Notes: a model not told the origin generated them from the letters alone. A stretch of DNA of 64,000 bases from Dyadobacter tibetensis Y620-1 (GCF_000566685.1 NZ_AZQN01000002.1:558001-622000); one strand, 5' to 3'; positions 9,109 through 19,030 are shown, counted from the first letter of the stretch. A program made the numbers and translations.

Positions 9109-11625
9109 ATGAAATATTACATTTTAGTCGTAGTAGGACTATGCCTTGCCAGCACAGGTTCTTTTGCTCAAGGCCGACCGGCCGTTGGCCTGGCAACAGG
9201 ATCTCAAAAACCGGCAACTTCAATTTCCACAGTCACCCAGGGATATAAAAAAGCGGAAGGATTTTTCCCCTTTTACTTTGATGAAAACACGAGTAAGGTG
9301 CTTCTGGAAGTGGACAAACTGGATCAGGAATTTTTGTTCTTCAATTCACTTTCGACTGGTGTAGGTAGTGGGGGGCCGGAGCGGGGGCAGGGCTCCTCGG
9401 GTATTATGAAGTTTATAAAAGTTGGTCCTAAAGTGTTTCTAATACAGCCTAATTATAATTACCGAGCCATTACAGATAGCAAGGATGAAGCCTACGCCGT
9501 CGAAAATAACTTTGCCAGTTCCATCATTTTTGGCTTCGTCCCGATGGCTATTGAAGGTGACAGAATTTTGATAGACCTTACCCCCTTTATCGTTCGGGAT
9601 AGCCAAAAAATTGGAGACCGAATGGCCAGTAGGCGCGGTAGCGGAGCCTCGGGAGGAGGAGCCTATCGTCTAGACGAATCTCGTTCGACTGTATACATGG
9701 AGAATACTAAAAATTTCCCCAAAAACACCGAATTCGAATCCTTATTAACCTTCACTGGCTCCGGTGGTTCCCAGGCCACATCGGGTCGCCGGGGTGCAGC
9801 AGGGATCGCCCCCGACCCTACGGCCATTACAATTCGCATGCATCAGTCTTTCGTTGAGCTCCCGGACTCCGGCTACAAACCCCGCAAATTCGACCCTCGC
9901 TCCGGAATGAATATGCATAGCTACATGGACTTCTCGGCTCCCATGTCTGAACCAATTTTAAAACGTTTCAGTCGTAGACATAGGCTGATCAAAAAGGATC
10001 CAAAAGCCAAATTGAGTGAAGCCATCGAACCTATTGTTTATTATATAGATCGGGGAGCACCTGCACCTATCAAGAAGGCCCTTATTGAAGGTGGAGCCTG
10101 GTGGAATCAAGCATTTGAAGCCGCTGGATACAAAAACGCCTTCCAGGTCATGGAACTCCCTGAAGGTGCCGATCCGATGGATATCCGATATAACATCGTC
10201 AACTGGATCAATCGAACAGGAAGTCCTCGAGGCTTTTCTTCTGGGGCCTCCTACACCGATCCCCGGACTGGAGAAATTATAAAAGGAGTCATCACCTTGG
10301 GTTCTGACCGTCATCGTCAGGATTATTTGATAATGGAAGGCATTTTACAGCCCTATGAAGACGGGAAGCCCGTGTCAAAACAAATGGAAGAAGTTGCCCT
10401 GGCACGAATCAGGCAGTTATCAGCCCATGAGATTGGTCATACCCTAGGTTATTTCCATAATTTTGCGGCCAGTATTAAAGGTAGGGCCTCCGTGATGGAC
10501 TACCCTTTCCCAAAATTCACCATGAAGCCCGATGGTACCTTTGACGTTTCGGATTCTTATGCCAAGGGCATTGGTAGTTGGGACAAAAGGTCGGTTATCT
10601 GGGGTTATTCGGAATTCCCAGCTGGCGCCAACGAAGATGAAGAGCTTGACAAAATAATTCAGGAAACACTTCAGCAAGGATTCCAATTTATTCCAGATAT
10701 TGGAGGCCATACCCACCCCAGGTCGCACCAATGGGATGATGGTGAAAACGCCATAGTGGAGCTGGACCGTATCATGGCAGCAAGAAGGGTGTTACTCGAT
10801 AGATTTTCAGAAAAGGCAATCGTAGAGGGAGCACCTATGGCCACTTTGGAAGAGGTACTAGTACCGATTTATCTTTTACATCGCTACCAGATTGAAGCCG
10901 TTTCTAAAACCGTTGGAGGATTGTTTTTCACCCATGCCCTGAAAAACGATGGACAAACGGCTACCAAAATGGTAGAGCCCTCCGAACAATGGAAAGCATT
11001 GGATGCGCTGCTTGCCACCATTACTCCAGATGCCTTAAGCATTCCAGAACAACTGATCCAAAAAATTCCGCCTCGGCCATCAGGATATTCCGGCGTTGGA
11101 GAAACCTTCGATCGACGTACTGGTCCTACCTTCGACCCTTTGGCGGCAGCCGAAACTGCAGCGGGTACTACCCTCGCCTATCTGATGAACTCGGAAAGAG
11201 TTGCTCGTTTAATTGAATATAATGCACGGGATAGCAAACAACCTGGCTTTATGGCCGTGGCCGACAAATTAATCGAAAGTACCTGGAAAAAACCCTTAGA
11301 AAACGGGTACCGTGGAGAATTACAAATTTTAGTAAACAACCTTACTCTCAAAGCGTTTTTGGGCCTTGCCGCTGACACAGAAGCATCGGAAAGTGTAAGA
11401 GGGGAAGCCTTGCTAAAAATAGAGGGTATGCAGAAATGGATGACCGATATTGTGGAGCAAGCCCCACTCAAGCAGAAAGCCAATTTGTTGTTTGGGCTGT
11501 CTCAGATTGGTGAATTCAAAGGCAACCCTGACAAATTTAAACCCGCTGCCATATTATCCATGCCCGCAGGTGCGCCGATCATGGGTGGAATGGACTTTTT
11601 GGATTGCGACCTGATGGAATTCTAA
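9109..11625 (+). CDS. Secreted zinc-dependent metalloprotease (DUF5117/metzincin-type)
   Basis: The 838-residue protein has a signal peptide (residues 1-21, ending SFAQ). An N-terminal DUF5117/5118-like region (about 45-330) precedes a zinc protease core with H440-E-I-G-H444-T-L-G-Y-F-H450, the metzincin HExxHxxGxxH pattern, and a Met-turn SVMDY at 461-465. The C-terminal 300 residues are helical. The family occurs widely in Bacteroidota as putative extracytoplasmic peptidases. It begins 37 bp after susD with no terminator between, so it is part of the same operon. This is the main reason to think that the SusCD pair takes up peptides rather than glycans. A hairpin terminator follows at 11645. 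Confidence 0.88.
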   Translation: MKYYILVVVGLCLASTGSFAQGRPAVGLATGSQKPATSISTVTQGYKKAEGFFPFYFDENTSKVLLEVDKLDQEFLFFNSLSTGVGSGGPERGQGSSGIMKFIKVGPKVFLIQPNYNYRAITDSKDEAYAVENNFASSIIFGFVPMAIEGDRILIDLTPFIVRDSQKIGDRMASRRGSGASGGGAYRLDESRSTVYMENTKNFPKNTEFESLLTFTGSGGSQATSGRRGAAGIAPDPTAITIRMHQSFVELPDSGYKPRKFDPRSGMNMHSYMDFSAPMSEPILKRFSRRHRLIKKDPKAKLSEAIEPIVYYIDRGAPAPIKKALIEGGAWWNQAFEAAGYKNAFQVMELPEGADPMDIRYNIVNWINRTGSPRGFSSGASYTDPRTGEIIKGVITLGSDRHRQDYLIMEGILQPYEDGKPVSKQMEEVALARIRQLSAHEIGHTLGYFHNFAASIKGRASVMDYPFPKFTMKPDGTFDVSDSYAKGIGSWDKRSVIWGYSEFPAGANEDEELDKIIQETLQQGFQFIPDIGGHTHPRSHQWDDGENAIVELDRIMAARRVLLDRFSEKAIVEGAPMATLEEVLVPIYLLHRYQIEAVSKTVGGLFFTHALKNDGQTATKMVEPSEQWKALDALLATITPDALSIPEQLIQKIPPRPSGYSGVGETFDRRTGPTFDPLAAAETAAGTTLAYLMNSERVARLIEYNARDSKQPGFMAVADKLIESTWKKPLENGYRGELQILVNNLTLKAFLGLAADTEASESVRGEALLKIEGMQKWMTDIVEQAPLKQKANLLFGLSQIGEFKGNPDKFKPAAILSMPAGAPIMGGMDFLDCDLMEF

Positions 11626-11644
11626 TATTCTCCTGCACTTTCCC

Positions 11645-11683
11645 ATGAATCACGATCAACATTTATTGCTGATCGTGATTCAT
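11645..11683 (+). terminator. Hairpin downstream of the metalloprotease gene
   Basis: Perfect 13-bp arms (ATGAATCACGATC and its complement) flank a 13-base loop. The following bases are not a T-run (TCTGACG), so termination could be Rho-assisted. It marks the end of the susCD-protease operon 19 bp past the stop codon. Confidence 0.65.
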
Positions 11684-12173
11684 TCTGACGAATTGAAAAA
11701 TCAAATTATCAACCTTCCCCAAGAGCAAACCTTTTAAATCTTTGTTTGCACCCATCTAAAATAGTGGTATCAAACGCTTGTAAAAAAAATTCCACCCAAG
11801 TTTGAATAGCAATACACAGGCTTCATTCTATCGCTATCATTCGGGCACTATCTATCAGGCTAGTACCTAACATGATTTTGCTAAACAGATATAGGTAAAC
11901 AGAAAGGAGGAAAATTAAAAATCTCCCATCACTTTATAACTCGTAAATCTATAGATTTTACAGGATATCTTCACTGGAAACCATTATTGTTAAATTTAAT
12001 TTTATCTTAAATAGCCCCCATTCCTCTTACAATTTGGATAATATAGAAGGCATCATTCTTCATTTAAACCGGCAGAATGGTAGCCTAATAAAAGTCTGAT
12101 TTTAGAATTCCAATGGATTAAACTAAGTTGCAGAAACATAGATTAATCTAGAAGCAATTTGACTCATAACAAA
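11684..12173. other. Intergenic region between protease and GDPD genes
   Basis: About 490 bp of AT-rich sequence without a plausible gene on either strand. It should hold the promoter of the glycerophosphodiesterase gene. I found no repeat or RNA structure that I could support. Confidence 0.35.
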
Positions 12174-13121
12174 ATGAAAAATTACCAGACCTACAAACTC
12201 ATCTTGATCATTCTATTCAGCGGACTTAGCTCATTTTCTACATACGGTCAAAAAATACGACATAACATAAATATAACAAAGGCATCAGATCTCCATAAAT
12301 TTTTCCAGTATACCGGTAAAGACAGAACCATTATTGCTGGACATAGGGGTGGCATGGTTTCGGGATTTCCAGAAAATTCCATCGCTACCTTTGAAAATAC
12401 CCTAAAACATACCCCCGCCTTTTTCGAAATAGATCCGCGTCTGACCAAAGATAGTGTTATAGTGCTGATGCATGATGCCACCCTGGATAGAACCACTACT
12501 GGCAAGGGCCAACTCGCTGACTATACATTCGAAGAGCTCAAAGACATCCGTTTAAAAGACGCAGAAGGACATGTAACAGATTTCCCTATTCCCACTCTGG
12601 CAGAGGTAATAGAATGGGCCAGAGGGAAAACGATACTGAATCTTGATCATAAAGATGTTCCCTTAGATATGACGGCAAAACTTATCCGAGAACATAAGGC
12701 CGATGCATTTGTGATGGTAACCGTCCATAGTCCTGAAGAGGCGCAACATTATCTAAAGGATAACAAAGACCGTATGTTTTCTGCCTTCATAAAAACCAAG
12801 GAAGCGTTTAAAGAATATGAAAATGCCCAGATCCCTTTCACACAGATGATCGCTTATATTGGCCCTTTGGTGAAGCCGGAAAATAAGGAACTGTATGCTC
12901 TTCTCAATAAAAAAGGCACTATGTGTATGATCTCCGCAGCCTCCTCTTATGACAAATTAAAAAGCAAAGAAGAAAGAAAGGTCGCATATAGACAAATCGT
13001 GGAGGACGGCGCTAGCATCCTGGAATCGGATTATCCTATAGAGGCCGCCGAAGCCATTCATGATATGCTGAATATTGAAAGTCCAAAGCGTAAGTTTTTC
13101 GGTAAAGCTTCGGGCAGATAG
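12174..13121 (+). CDS. Secreted glycerophosphodiester phosphodiesterase family protein
   Basis: This protein of about 315 residues has an N-terminal signal peptide (about residues 1-25, ending TYGQ) and a GDPD TIM-barrel. The first catalytic stretch is IIAGHRGGMVSGFPENSIATF, then EIDPRLTKDSVIVLMHDATLDRTT with the second histidine and metal-binding acids, and ILNLDHKD further on. Family members split glycerophosphodiesters into glycerol 3-phosphate and an alcohol, here probably in the periplasm. The frame is open from a TTG at 12159, but the ATG at 12174 is preferred because the signal peptide begins there. It stands alone, followed by a 289-bp gap before the sulfatase. Confidence 0.9.
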   Translation: MKNYQTYKLILIILFSGLSSFSTYGQKIRHNINITKASDLHKFFQYTGKDRTIIAGHRGGMVSGFPENSIATFENTLKHTPAFFEIDPRLTKDSVIVLMHDATLDRTTTGKGQLADYTFEELKDIRLKDAEGHVTDFPIPTLAEVIEWARGKTILNLDHKDVPLDMTAKLIREHKADAFVMVTVHSPEEAQHYLKDNKDRMFSAFIKTKEAFKEYENAQIPFTQMIAYIGPLVKPENKELYALLNKKGTMCMISAASSYDKLKSKEERKVAYRQIVEDGASILESDYPIEAAEAIHDMLNIESPKRKFFGKASGR

Positions 13122-13410
13122 TGACTAATACAAGCTCATTCTCTCTACTGTAACTAGACGACAGAAAAAACAGCCTTCAACTAACAACCTAAGAAGCTGG
13201 CATGAAATAATATTTTATTATCAGGAACTATCAACCTGGATATGGGCCATAGTCCCGACGGAAGTATTACTCATGGTCGAGCCGATTAAGGGCGACCAAA
13301 ATAAGATAAGTCTGAGAGAAATCCGATTTTCGCCTGCGCTCCTCCCTAGAATAAGGGAAATATATCAATTAAAAGTCACTATAGTATTATTTCTAAATCT
13401 AATTGCTATT

Positions 13411-14838
13411 ATGAATCTTGACAGATTAATTGATACCCATCTAGCGGGTTGGAGATGGTCCTCCAGGCTTCTTTGTGGATTACTCATGTTATGCCTTGTG
13501 GGCAACGCTCACAAATCGCAGTCCCAGGGCATTGAAAAGAAAGACAGCCGGCCTAATATTATTTTTATTTTTGCCGACGATTGGGGTTATGGCGATCTGG
13601 GCTGCTATGGTGCTACTGAAGTCGCCACTCCACACCTGGACAAATTTGCCTCGGAAGGAACCCGATACACCCGCTTTCACGTAACCAGTGGAGTTTGCTC
13701 TCCGAGTCGTTCCTCAGTAATCACCGGGCATTTTCCCTCTCGACATAGGGTTCACGGACACTTTGCCGGAAATGCCCCAAATGCTAAGAGAGGTATGCCC
13801 AACTGGCTGGACGAAAACCTGCCAGTTTATATGCCACGGCTGATGCAGGATGCCGGTTATACCACCGCGCATTTTGGAAAGTGGCACTTAGGGGGTGGCG
13901 GTCTCCCGCATGGAGACTTGTCCGCACCGGAGCCAAAGGTTTATGGCTATGATGAAACCCGTGTCTGGAACGGGAACGGACCGACCTGGAAAGGAGATCA
14001 ACTCTGGCCCACCACCCGGTATATGGACGACGACACAACCTGGGTTCAAAGCTCAAGCAGAATCGTGGTGGATATAACCATCGATTTCCTAAAAAGGAAT
14101 AAGGATCAAGGAGCACCGATGTTCATTAACCTTTGGCTGAAGGATCCGCATACCCCCTTATGGCCGTCAGATGAGCAAAAAGCTCCCTATAAGGGCCTGG
14201 CGCCCGATAAAGAAACCTACTTTTCCGTGCTTACCGATGCTGACAAGCATGTAGGCCGGCTAATGCAGGCCCTGCAGGAAATGGGCCTGGAAGAAAACAC
14301 ATTGGTGATTTTTAGCAGTGACAATGGCCCGGCCCATGTTCCCCCGGCCCTTACTGCAGGATCAACTGGTGGACTTAAAGGTCGTAAGGTAGATCTCTTC
14401 GAGGGGGGAGTGAATGTCCCTTTCATCGTCAAATGGAAGGGTAAGGTAGATGCTGGCAGAGTCGACAGCACCAGTGTGCTTTCCGCCGTAGACCTTTTAC
14501 CTACTTTCGCGGCTTTAGCCGAAAACAAATTACCCGCTGACTATCGTCCTGACGGAGAGAATATCTCCTCTATTTTTTCCAATCAGCCTTTCCACCGAAC
14601 AAAACCTCTGTTCTGGGAATGGCGGTTTTCTACACAAAATCGCCCGCTAGGCTGGGTGTCTTCAGCCATTCTGGATGGAGAGTGGAAGCTTCTTGCCGAT
14701 GAGCAACGAAAACATTTGGAATTATACCATATTGCCACTGATCAGTTAGAATCGCAAGACCTGTCTAAAAAACATCCTCAGAAGGTGGAAGAACTTCTTG
14801 CCATGTGGGATCGATGGAAGTTGGAATTGCCTGACTAA
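13411..14838 (+). CDS. Secreted sulfatase (family S1, arylsulfatase-like)
   Basis: From the ATG at 13411 the protein is 475 residues with a signal peptide (about 1-40) and the alkaline-phosphatase-like fold. It has metal-binding RPNIIFIFADDWGYGDLGCY and the formylglycine site C96-S-P-S-R100 (SGVCSPSRSSVITG), meaning that it needs an anaerobic or FGE-type maturase to convert the cysteine. Later come KWHLGG and the metal site FSSDNGPAH. It likely removes sulfate esters from extracellular sugars. The frame stays open to an ATG at 13273, but that start adds 46 residues before the signal peptide, so I reject it. No maturase gene is in the window. It lies near the GH92 and GDPD genes but in its own unit. 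Confidence 0.93.
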   Translation: MNLDRLIDTHLAGWRWSSRLLCGLLMLCLVGNAHKSQSQGIEKKDSRPNIIFIFADDWGYGDLGCYGATEVATPHLDKFASEGTRYTRFHVTSGVCSPSRSSVITGHFPSRHRVHGHFAGNAPNAKRGMPNWLDENLPVYMPRLMQDAGYTTAHFGKWHLGGGGLPHGDLSAPEPKVYGYDETRVWNGNGPTWKGDQLWPTTRYMDDDTTWVQSSSRIVVDITIDFLKRNKDQGAPMFINLWLKDPHTPLWPSDEQKAPYKGLAPDKETYFSVLTDADKHVGRLMQALQEMGLEENTLVIFSSDNGPAHVPPALTAGSTGGLKGRKVDLFEGGVNVPFIVKWKGKVDAGRVDSTSVLSAVDLLPTFAALAENKLPADYRPDGENISSIFSNQPFHRTKPLFWEWRFSTQNRPLGWVSSAILDGEWKLLADEQRKHLELYHIATDQLESQDLSKKHPQKVEELLAMWDRWKLELPD

Positions 14839-14845
14839 AAATATT

Positions 14846-14881
14846 AGGGCCGTGTATTTTCATCATACACGGCCCTTTTTC
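14846..14881 (+). terminator. Rho-independent terminator after the sulfatase
   Basis: Arms AGGGCCGTGTA and TACACGGCCCT (11 bp) with a 9-base loop are followed by a T-run. An A-rich stretch lies on the other side, so it may also stop the minus-strand DUF4625 transcript arriving from 14911. Confidence 0.9.
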
Positions 14882-14910
14882 CTTTGTTCTACTGATAATT
14901 CCTTTGTCCG

Positions 14911-15840
14911 CTACTCCGTTAATTTAACATCCGTATAATGGAATAAACTAATATTATAGGTCGTATTCTGGTATAACATACCAACATAATAATCGCCTAG
15001 TTCCCAACTTTTCATTCCAGTAACCGGGTTAGCAACCGGAAGATTATTATCATTCTCAGCCCCAATGGTTAAAGTTGGCCAAATGACTGTAGGAGGAGAA
15101 ACACTAGTATTAAAAACCGTGTTGCTAAAGCTTCTGGAGGTAGGAAAATCAACGTGTTCCGAAACTTTCCAAACTATTGTTTTTGAAAAGTCTATAGCCG
15201 CAATAGATTCGGGTCGATGATTATGCTTTTTATTGATTAAGACTACATACATTTTACCACTACCTTTAACATTCTTTATGGAAACCTGACCTATCAGAGT
15301 TTCGCCTAATTTTATCAGTCCATCTCCTGTCGCCTTCTGATAATTATATGCATATCTATTATTATCAGGATTCGAAATTAAAAAGGAATTTAATTGGGGA
15401 TCAACGGGCAGGTTTTCAGGAGTATATAGGGTAATTCCACGAACTACCTCCAATTCAGTTCCATTCTCGTCTGTAATGAGTATTATGAATTGATATTTTC
15501 CTTCAACAGCAGTTTCAGGGATTGTGAAGTGCTTGTGAATATTGCTGTTTTTGGTTCCCTTATATTGCTCCCAGACGAGTTCAAATTGCCAGGGACTGGC
15601 GTATTGCTCTCCGCTCAAGGGCAGGATACTTACCCGTACCAAATCGATTTTCTCTCCGGCAATCACGTCGGCATTTAGGTGAAAATCTCTTCCTATGACC
15701 CCTATTTCATTATTATTAAGCCCAACCTCCACATTCTCAATGGATGGAATGGGTAGTACCGGTTCCGAATCTTCGCTGCAAGAGCTGAACATCCCTAAGA
15801 AAATAAGTAAAAGAAGAAGTACATTTTTTTGAATTTTCAT
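14911..15840 (-). CDS. DUF4625 domain lipoprotein (larger paralog)
   Basis: This 309-residue lipoprotein has a lipobox ending MFSSC (Cys about 21). Residues about 33-140 match the DUF4625 pattern as I know it: ENVEVGLNNNEIGVIGRDFH, HKHFTIPETAVEGKYQF and LITDENGTELE. A C-terminal half of about 160 residues is beta-rich with unknown function and holds a His-rich patch (NKKHNHRPE). DUF4625 proteins have no established role. The gene is the last of three minus-strand genes behind the TonB-dependent receptor, and the shared promoter carries putative Fur-family operators, so I infer a surface or periplasmic metal-binding partner of that receptor. The gap to the previous gene is 143 bp. Confidence 0.75.
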   Translation of the reverse strand: MKIQKNVLLLLLIFLGMFSSCSEDSEPVLPIPSIENVEVGLNNNEIGVIGRDFHLNADVIAGEKIDLVRVSILPLSGEQYASPWQFELVWEQYKGTKNSNIHKHFTIPETAVEGKYQFIILITDENGTELEVVRGITLYTPENLPVDPQLNSFLISNPDNNRYAYNYQKATGDGLIKLGETLIGQVSIKNVKGSGKMYVVLINKKHNHRPESIAAIDFSKTIVWKVSEHVDFPTSRSFSNTVFNTSVSPPTVIWPTLTIGAENDNNLPVANPVTGMKSWELGDYYVGMLYQNTTYNISLFHYTDVKLTE

Positions 15841-15983
15841 GATGGGTAATGATATATTGATAAATTGAAACTAAATTAAAAAACCCTGTGTAGCCATTTG
15901 TTTGCCCCATTATCGACGTGCGTAGATTTGCTGGTTGAACAAGCGAGGAGAGCTCTGAATGACAACTTTTTAATAAAAAAGGA

Positions 15984-16460
15984 TTACTCAATTTTAAAGC
16001 TTATCCCCTTAATGGTCTGCCACCCTTCCTGATCCGTTAAACGTATCAAAAAATGATAATCTCCCGGATCAATATCGGCGGGAATATCAATCTGCTGAGA
16101 GGCTTCGAAGCGGGTAAGATTCGCAGGAATATCGAAGCTCTTGATAAACAAAAAGGGATTTTTGGGAACCTTCACTTTGTCTGTCTGACAATTGCTTACT
16201 TCGGTACTGTGCGTGTGGTGATCAAAATTATGATGAATATCCAAGCTAAATGCCCCCAATTGCCTGTTGTCAGAAAAAGTGGCCTTAAAAACAAATGGTT
16301 CTCCTCGTTTGACCCTACTACATTGCACCGGGAAAGAGTTAGTGCCATCCGTTTCAATAACGGGATACACGGTATCTATATCGGGTATATTTTTTTCACA
16401 CCCCGTAACCAAAAGACCAATTGCTAAGCATGCGCAAATTTTTTGTAAAATATTAAGCAT
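15984..16460 (-). CDS. DUF4625 domain lipoprotein (small, His-rich)
   Basis: The 158-residue protein has a signal peptide with lipobox LLVTGC (Cys about 21). It then consists almost entirely of one DUF4625 domain: VIETDGTNSFPVQCSRVKRG, DNRQLGAFSLDIHHNF, DIPADIDPGDYHFLIRLTDQEG. The segment IHHNFDHHTHSTE contains six histidines in 13 residues, a likely metal-binding patch, and two cysteines (QCS, SNCQ) could form a disulfide. It lies 100 bp downstream of the TonB-dependent receptor gene and is probably co-transcribed with it. The role suggested is to capture or hand over a transition metal; this is inference from composition and context. Confidence 0.75.
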   Translation of the reverse strand: MLNILQKICACLAIGLLVTGCEKNIPDIDTVYPVIETDGTNSFPVQCSRVKRGEPFVFKATFSDNRQLGAFSLDIHHNFDHHTHSTEVSNCQTDKVKVPKNPFLFIKSFDIPANLTRFEASQQIDIPADIDPGDYHFLIRLTDQEGWQTIKGISFKIE

Positions 16461-16560
16461 AATTTGAATATAAACGAACCTGCAGGGCTGCCGATTTCGG
16501 GTTAAAAAAATATTTATGAATTAGGTAGCCAAAGCTCCCCTCTATGGTTGATCAATTACC

Positions 16561-18966
16561 CTAACCCTTTTTTTTCCATTCAAATGGAATGGTAGCTGAA
16601 AGAATAAGGTTACGTCCCTGTTCCGGCAATCCAATTAATCGGTAAAAACTTAAATGGTTTAAGTAACGGGTATTTAACAGATTTTGAACCTGGAGGCTCA
16701 AGGCAACAAACTGATGTTTCATTTTAAACTTACCCCCGGCTGAAAAACTAAATAACTGGTAGCCAGGAGTCCGTTGTTCAGGAGGGACGATCCGATCCTG
16801 GGGAGATGTAAGTCTATAATCCAAAGTAAAATAAGGGTCCTTAAAAGCATCCCATTTCGGACTGTAACGAACCCTGACTAATGCTGTGGTTGGAGGCGAA
16901 AAAGGAAGGGCATACCCCTGCTTAGCACCCGATAGCTGCCGGGTATATAGATATTCTCCGGCCAGACTGATCCTCAAGGATTGCAAAATATTATATTTAA
17001 CCTGTAGTTCCGATCCATACCGCATCACTCTACTTTGGGCATAATTAAACACCTGATTACCAGCCCCATAATAATAATCATGTGCCGGACTAGGATTAAG
17101 ATAAATGTAATTGGGAAAAAAATTAAAATATGGTGTTAATTCAAGAGATAGCTTTTTCCCCCTAAAGCCGATTCCCAAATCTAGCTGAATGGATTTTTCT
17201 GCTGACAGGGTTGAGTCTCCTTTTTCGTATCTAAAATAATGATAGTTAACTCCATTGGCAGCAAGTTCTTTGGCAATTGGCATTCGGAAGCCTGTGCCCG
17301 CATTTACTTTGAGAAAAACTGATTCTCGCGTATAGGATAAGCCAAGAGACCAGTTGAGACTCTTAAAGGTCCGTGATATAGAATTTGCACGTGTCAAATA
17401 ATCTCCTTCCCCACTTTCGGGATATGACTTAAACCAATCTTTATACTCCTGAATGGTTATGCTGCCATAATCAAATCTCATGGCATTCTGAATTGAGAGC
17501 CGCTTATTGAAAGTTATCTGATTAAAGGCGAAAAAACTGGCTGTCCACTGAGAAAAGGATGGGATTAAAAATCCCCAACCGCCAATTGTATTTTGTTGCC
17601 TTTCACCGCTCGTTCCAATAGTTACCCTATGCCGGCCACGTTCTAAATTTGTCTTCAGATTGGCTGACCAAACGGTCTTGTCATATTCTCGCTCCAGATT
17701 TTGATCTCCTGGTTGCGCAACAGGGTATCGTGGAGGCATAAATCCATGGTTAACGTACTGACTATGTTCCTGCCTATAATTGCGTTGATAACCTAGTTCC
17801 AAATTCAGGAAATCCTTCCCTATGCCAATTTCGCTTTGATTAATTATTTTAAAATGTGAAACACGCTGGGAGGGAAGCAGAATATCTCTGGTAAAGCGAT
17901 CATGAACTTCCGTATCTACATTCCTGGGCTCGAGACCATGTGCGTTAGCGAAAAAACCACTATTACTATACGTCTTACTTACCTGGAATATCGATTGGTA
18001 GGATTCCGAAATCCAACCCGATCGAAGATGTAGCCCCTGTTCCGTCCCCGCCGTATTTCTAATCCGGTTTTTTTTCAAAGCCACTGCATAGTCATAAACA
18101 AAAGTGGTATCTGTTGGTACTCGGTAATCGCCATAGCCCTGCCAGGTTATCCTGGCATCGACGAAAAAATGCGATTGCCTAGCATACAGATTAAATGAAC
18201 CCCCATACAATCCGTTATTCGATTTACCTATTGAGGTTAAAGCGCCGCCCACAGATTTAAGGGCAGGTACTGGAGGTGCTACTATATTCACAGCACCACC
18301 AATCGCCTCGGAGCCATATAAAAATGAGGATGGACCTTTGATTATCTCAACCTTCCCCACACTAAATTGATCTATCTCCAGGCCATGGTCAGCACCCCAC
18401 TGCTGTCCCTCATGGCGTATTCCGTTCTCAATGACCACTATCTGATTAAACCCTAATCCTCTGATTAACGGTTTGGCGTTTCCTGAGCCAATGCTGATTG
18501 CTTTAATACCAGGGAGTTTCTCCATGGATTGCATCAGACTGCCCCCCAGATTACTCATTAAATAATCCCTATCTACCAGATTGTTACTGAGAGGACTCTT
18601 ATTTCCAGGATACGGTGTACCTGGTTTCTTTATACGCACTTCTTGTAATAGTCTTACTTCTTCTGTCATTACCAAGGGGTGTAAAACAAGGTCTGCGGAT
18701 CCAACTACCACCGGGTAACGTATCGGTACTAAACCAACAAATGTAATATATAAGGTATGCTTACCCTTTACAACCCCTTCCAAACTGTATCGTCCATTGG
18801 AGTCACTTATGGTCATCAGATTGGCAGGCAACAAGGCAATTGTGGCTCCCTTCAACGGATTCCCCTTCTGGTCCTCAACCCTACCTGATAGCTTCTGACC
18901 AAATACATTATCCGGTTCTAGAGCTAGGCCCGACATCAGCATTATATAGGTTATAATTCCTTTCAT
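16561..18966 (-). CDS. TonB-dependent receptor, putative metal (zinc) uptake
   Basis: This 801-residue outer-membrane receptor has a signal peptide, a carboxypeptidase-D-like domain (about 25-105; LSGRVEDQKGNPLKGATIAL), a plug (about 120-230; MQSMEKLPGIKAISIG, GLGFNQIVVIENGIRHEGQQ, VEIIKGPSSFLYGSEAIGGA) and a barrel ending in ATIPFEWKKKG. The plug tract HEGQQWGADHGLEIDQ and barrel motifs such as FFANAHGLEPR are rich in potential metal ligands and resemble ZnuD-like receptors in my judgement. The promoter contains two palindromes of the Fur-family type (19003-19017 and 19031-19067), and two His-rich DUF4625 lipoproteins follow. Zinc as substrate is inference; copper or a metallophore is possible. 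Confidence 0.88.
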   Translation of the reverse strand: MKGIITYIMLMSGLALEPDNVFGQKLSGRVEDQKGNPLKGATIALLPANLMTISDSNGRYSLEGVVKGKHTLYITFVGLVPIRYPVVVGSADLVLHPLVMTEEVRLLQEVRIKKPGTPYPGNKSPLSNNLVDRDYLMSNLGGSLMQSMEKLPGIKAISIGSGNAKPLIRGLGFNQIVVIENGIRHEGQQWGADHGLEIDQFSVGKVEIIKGPSSFLYGSEAIGGAVNIVAPPVPALKSVGGALTSIGKSNNGLYGGSFNLYARQSHFFVDARITWQGYGDYRVPTDTTFVYDYAVALKKNRIRNTAGTEQGLHLRSGWISESYQSIFQVSKTYSNSGFFANAHGLEPRNVDTEVHDRFTRDILLPSQRVSHFKIINQSEIGIGKDFLNLELGYQRNYRQEHSQYVNHGFMPPRYPVAQPGDQNLEREYDKTVWSANLKTNLERGRHRVTIGTSGERQQNTIGGWGFLIPSFSQWTASFFAFNQITFNKRLSIQNAMRFDYGSITIQEYKDWFKSYPESGEGDYLTRANSISRTFKSLNWSLGLSYTRESVFLKVNAGTGFRMPIAKELAANGVNYHYFRYEKGDSTLSAEKSIQLDLGIGFRGKKLSLELTPYFNFFPNYIYLNPSPAHDYYYGAGNQVFNYAQSRVMRYGSELQVKYNILQSLRISLAGEYLYTRQLSGAKQGYALPFSPPTTALVRVRYSPKWDAFKDPYFTLDYRLTSPQDRIVPPEQRTPGYQLFSFSAGGKFKMKHQFVALSLQVQNLLNTRYLNHLSFYRLIGLPEQGRNLILSATIPFEWKKKG

Positions 18967-19002
18967 TTCCTAATTTGTACTATCGGTTAAAGACCCTATA
19001 CA

Positions 19003-19017
19003 TGTAACATTGTTGCA
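19003..19017. promoter_or_regulatory. Putative Fur-family (Zur-like) operator, receptor promoter, copy 1
   Basis: TGTAACATTGTTGCA is a 15-bp palindrome around 19010 with one mismatched pair. It lies 44 bp upstream of the receptor start codon, where a bound repressor would block RNA polymerase. It closely matches the perfect copy at 23829-23845. Confidence 0.6.
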
Positions 19018-19030
19018 AATAAAACAGGTT

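Noticed and set aside
13273..13410. Extended start of the sulfatase
   Set aside because: It adds 46 residues before a good signal peptide; the ATG at 13411 explains export better.
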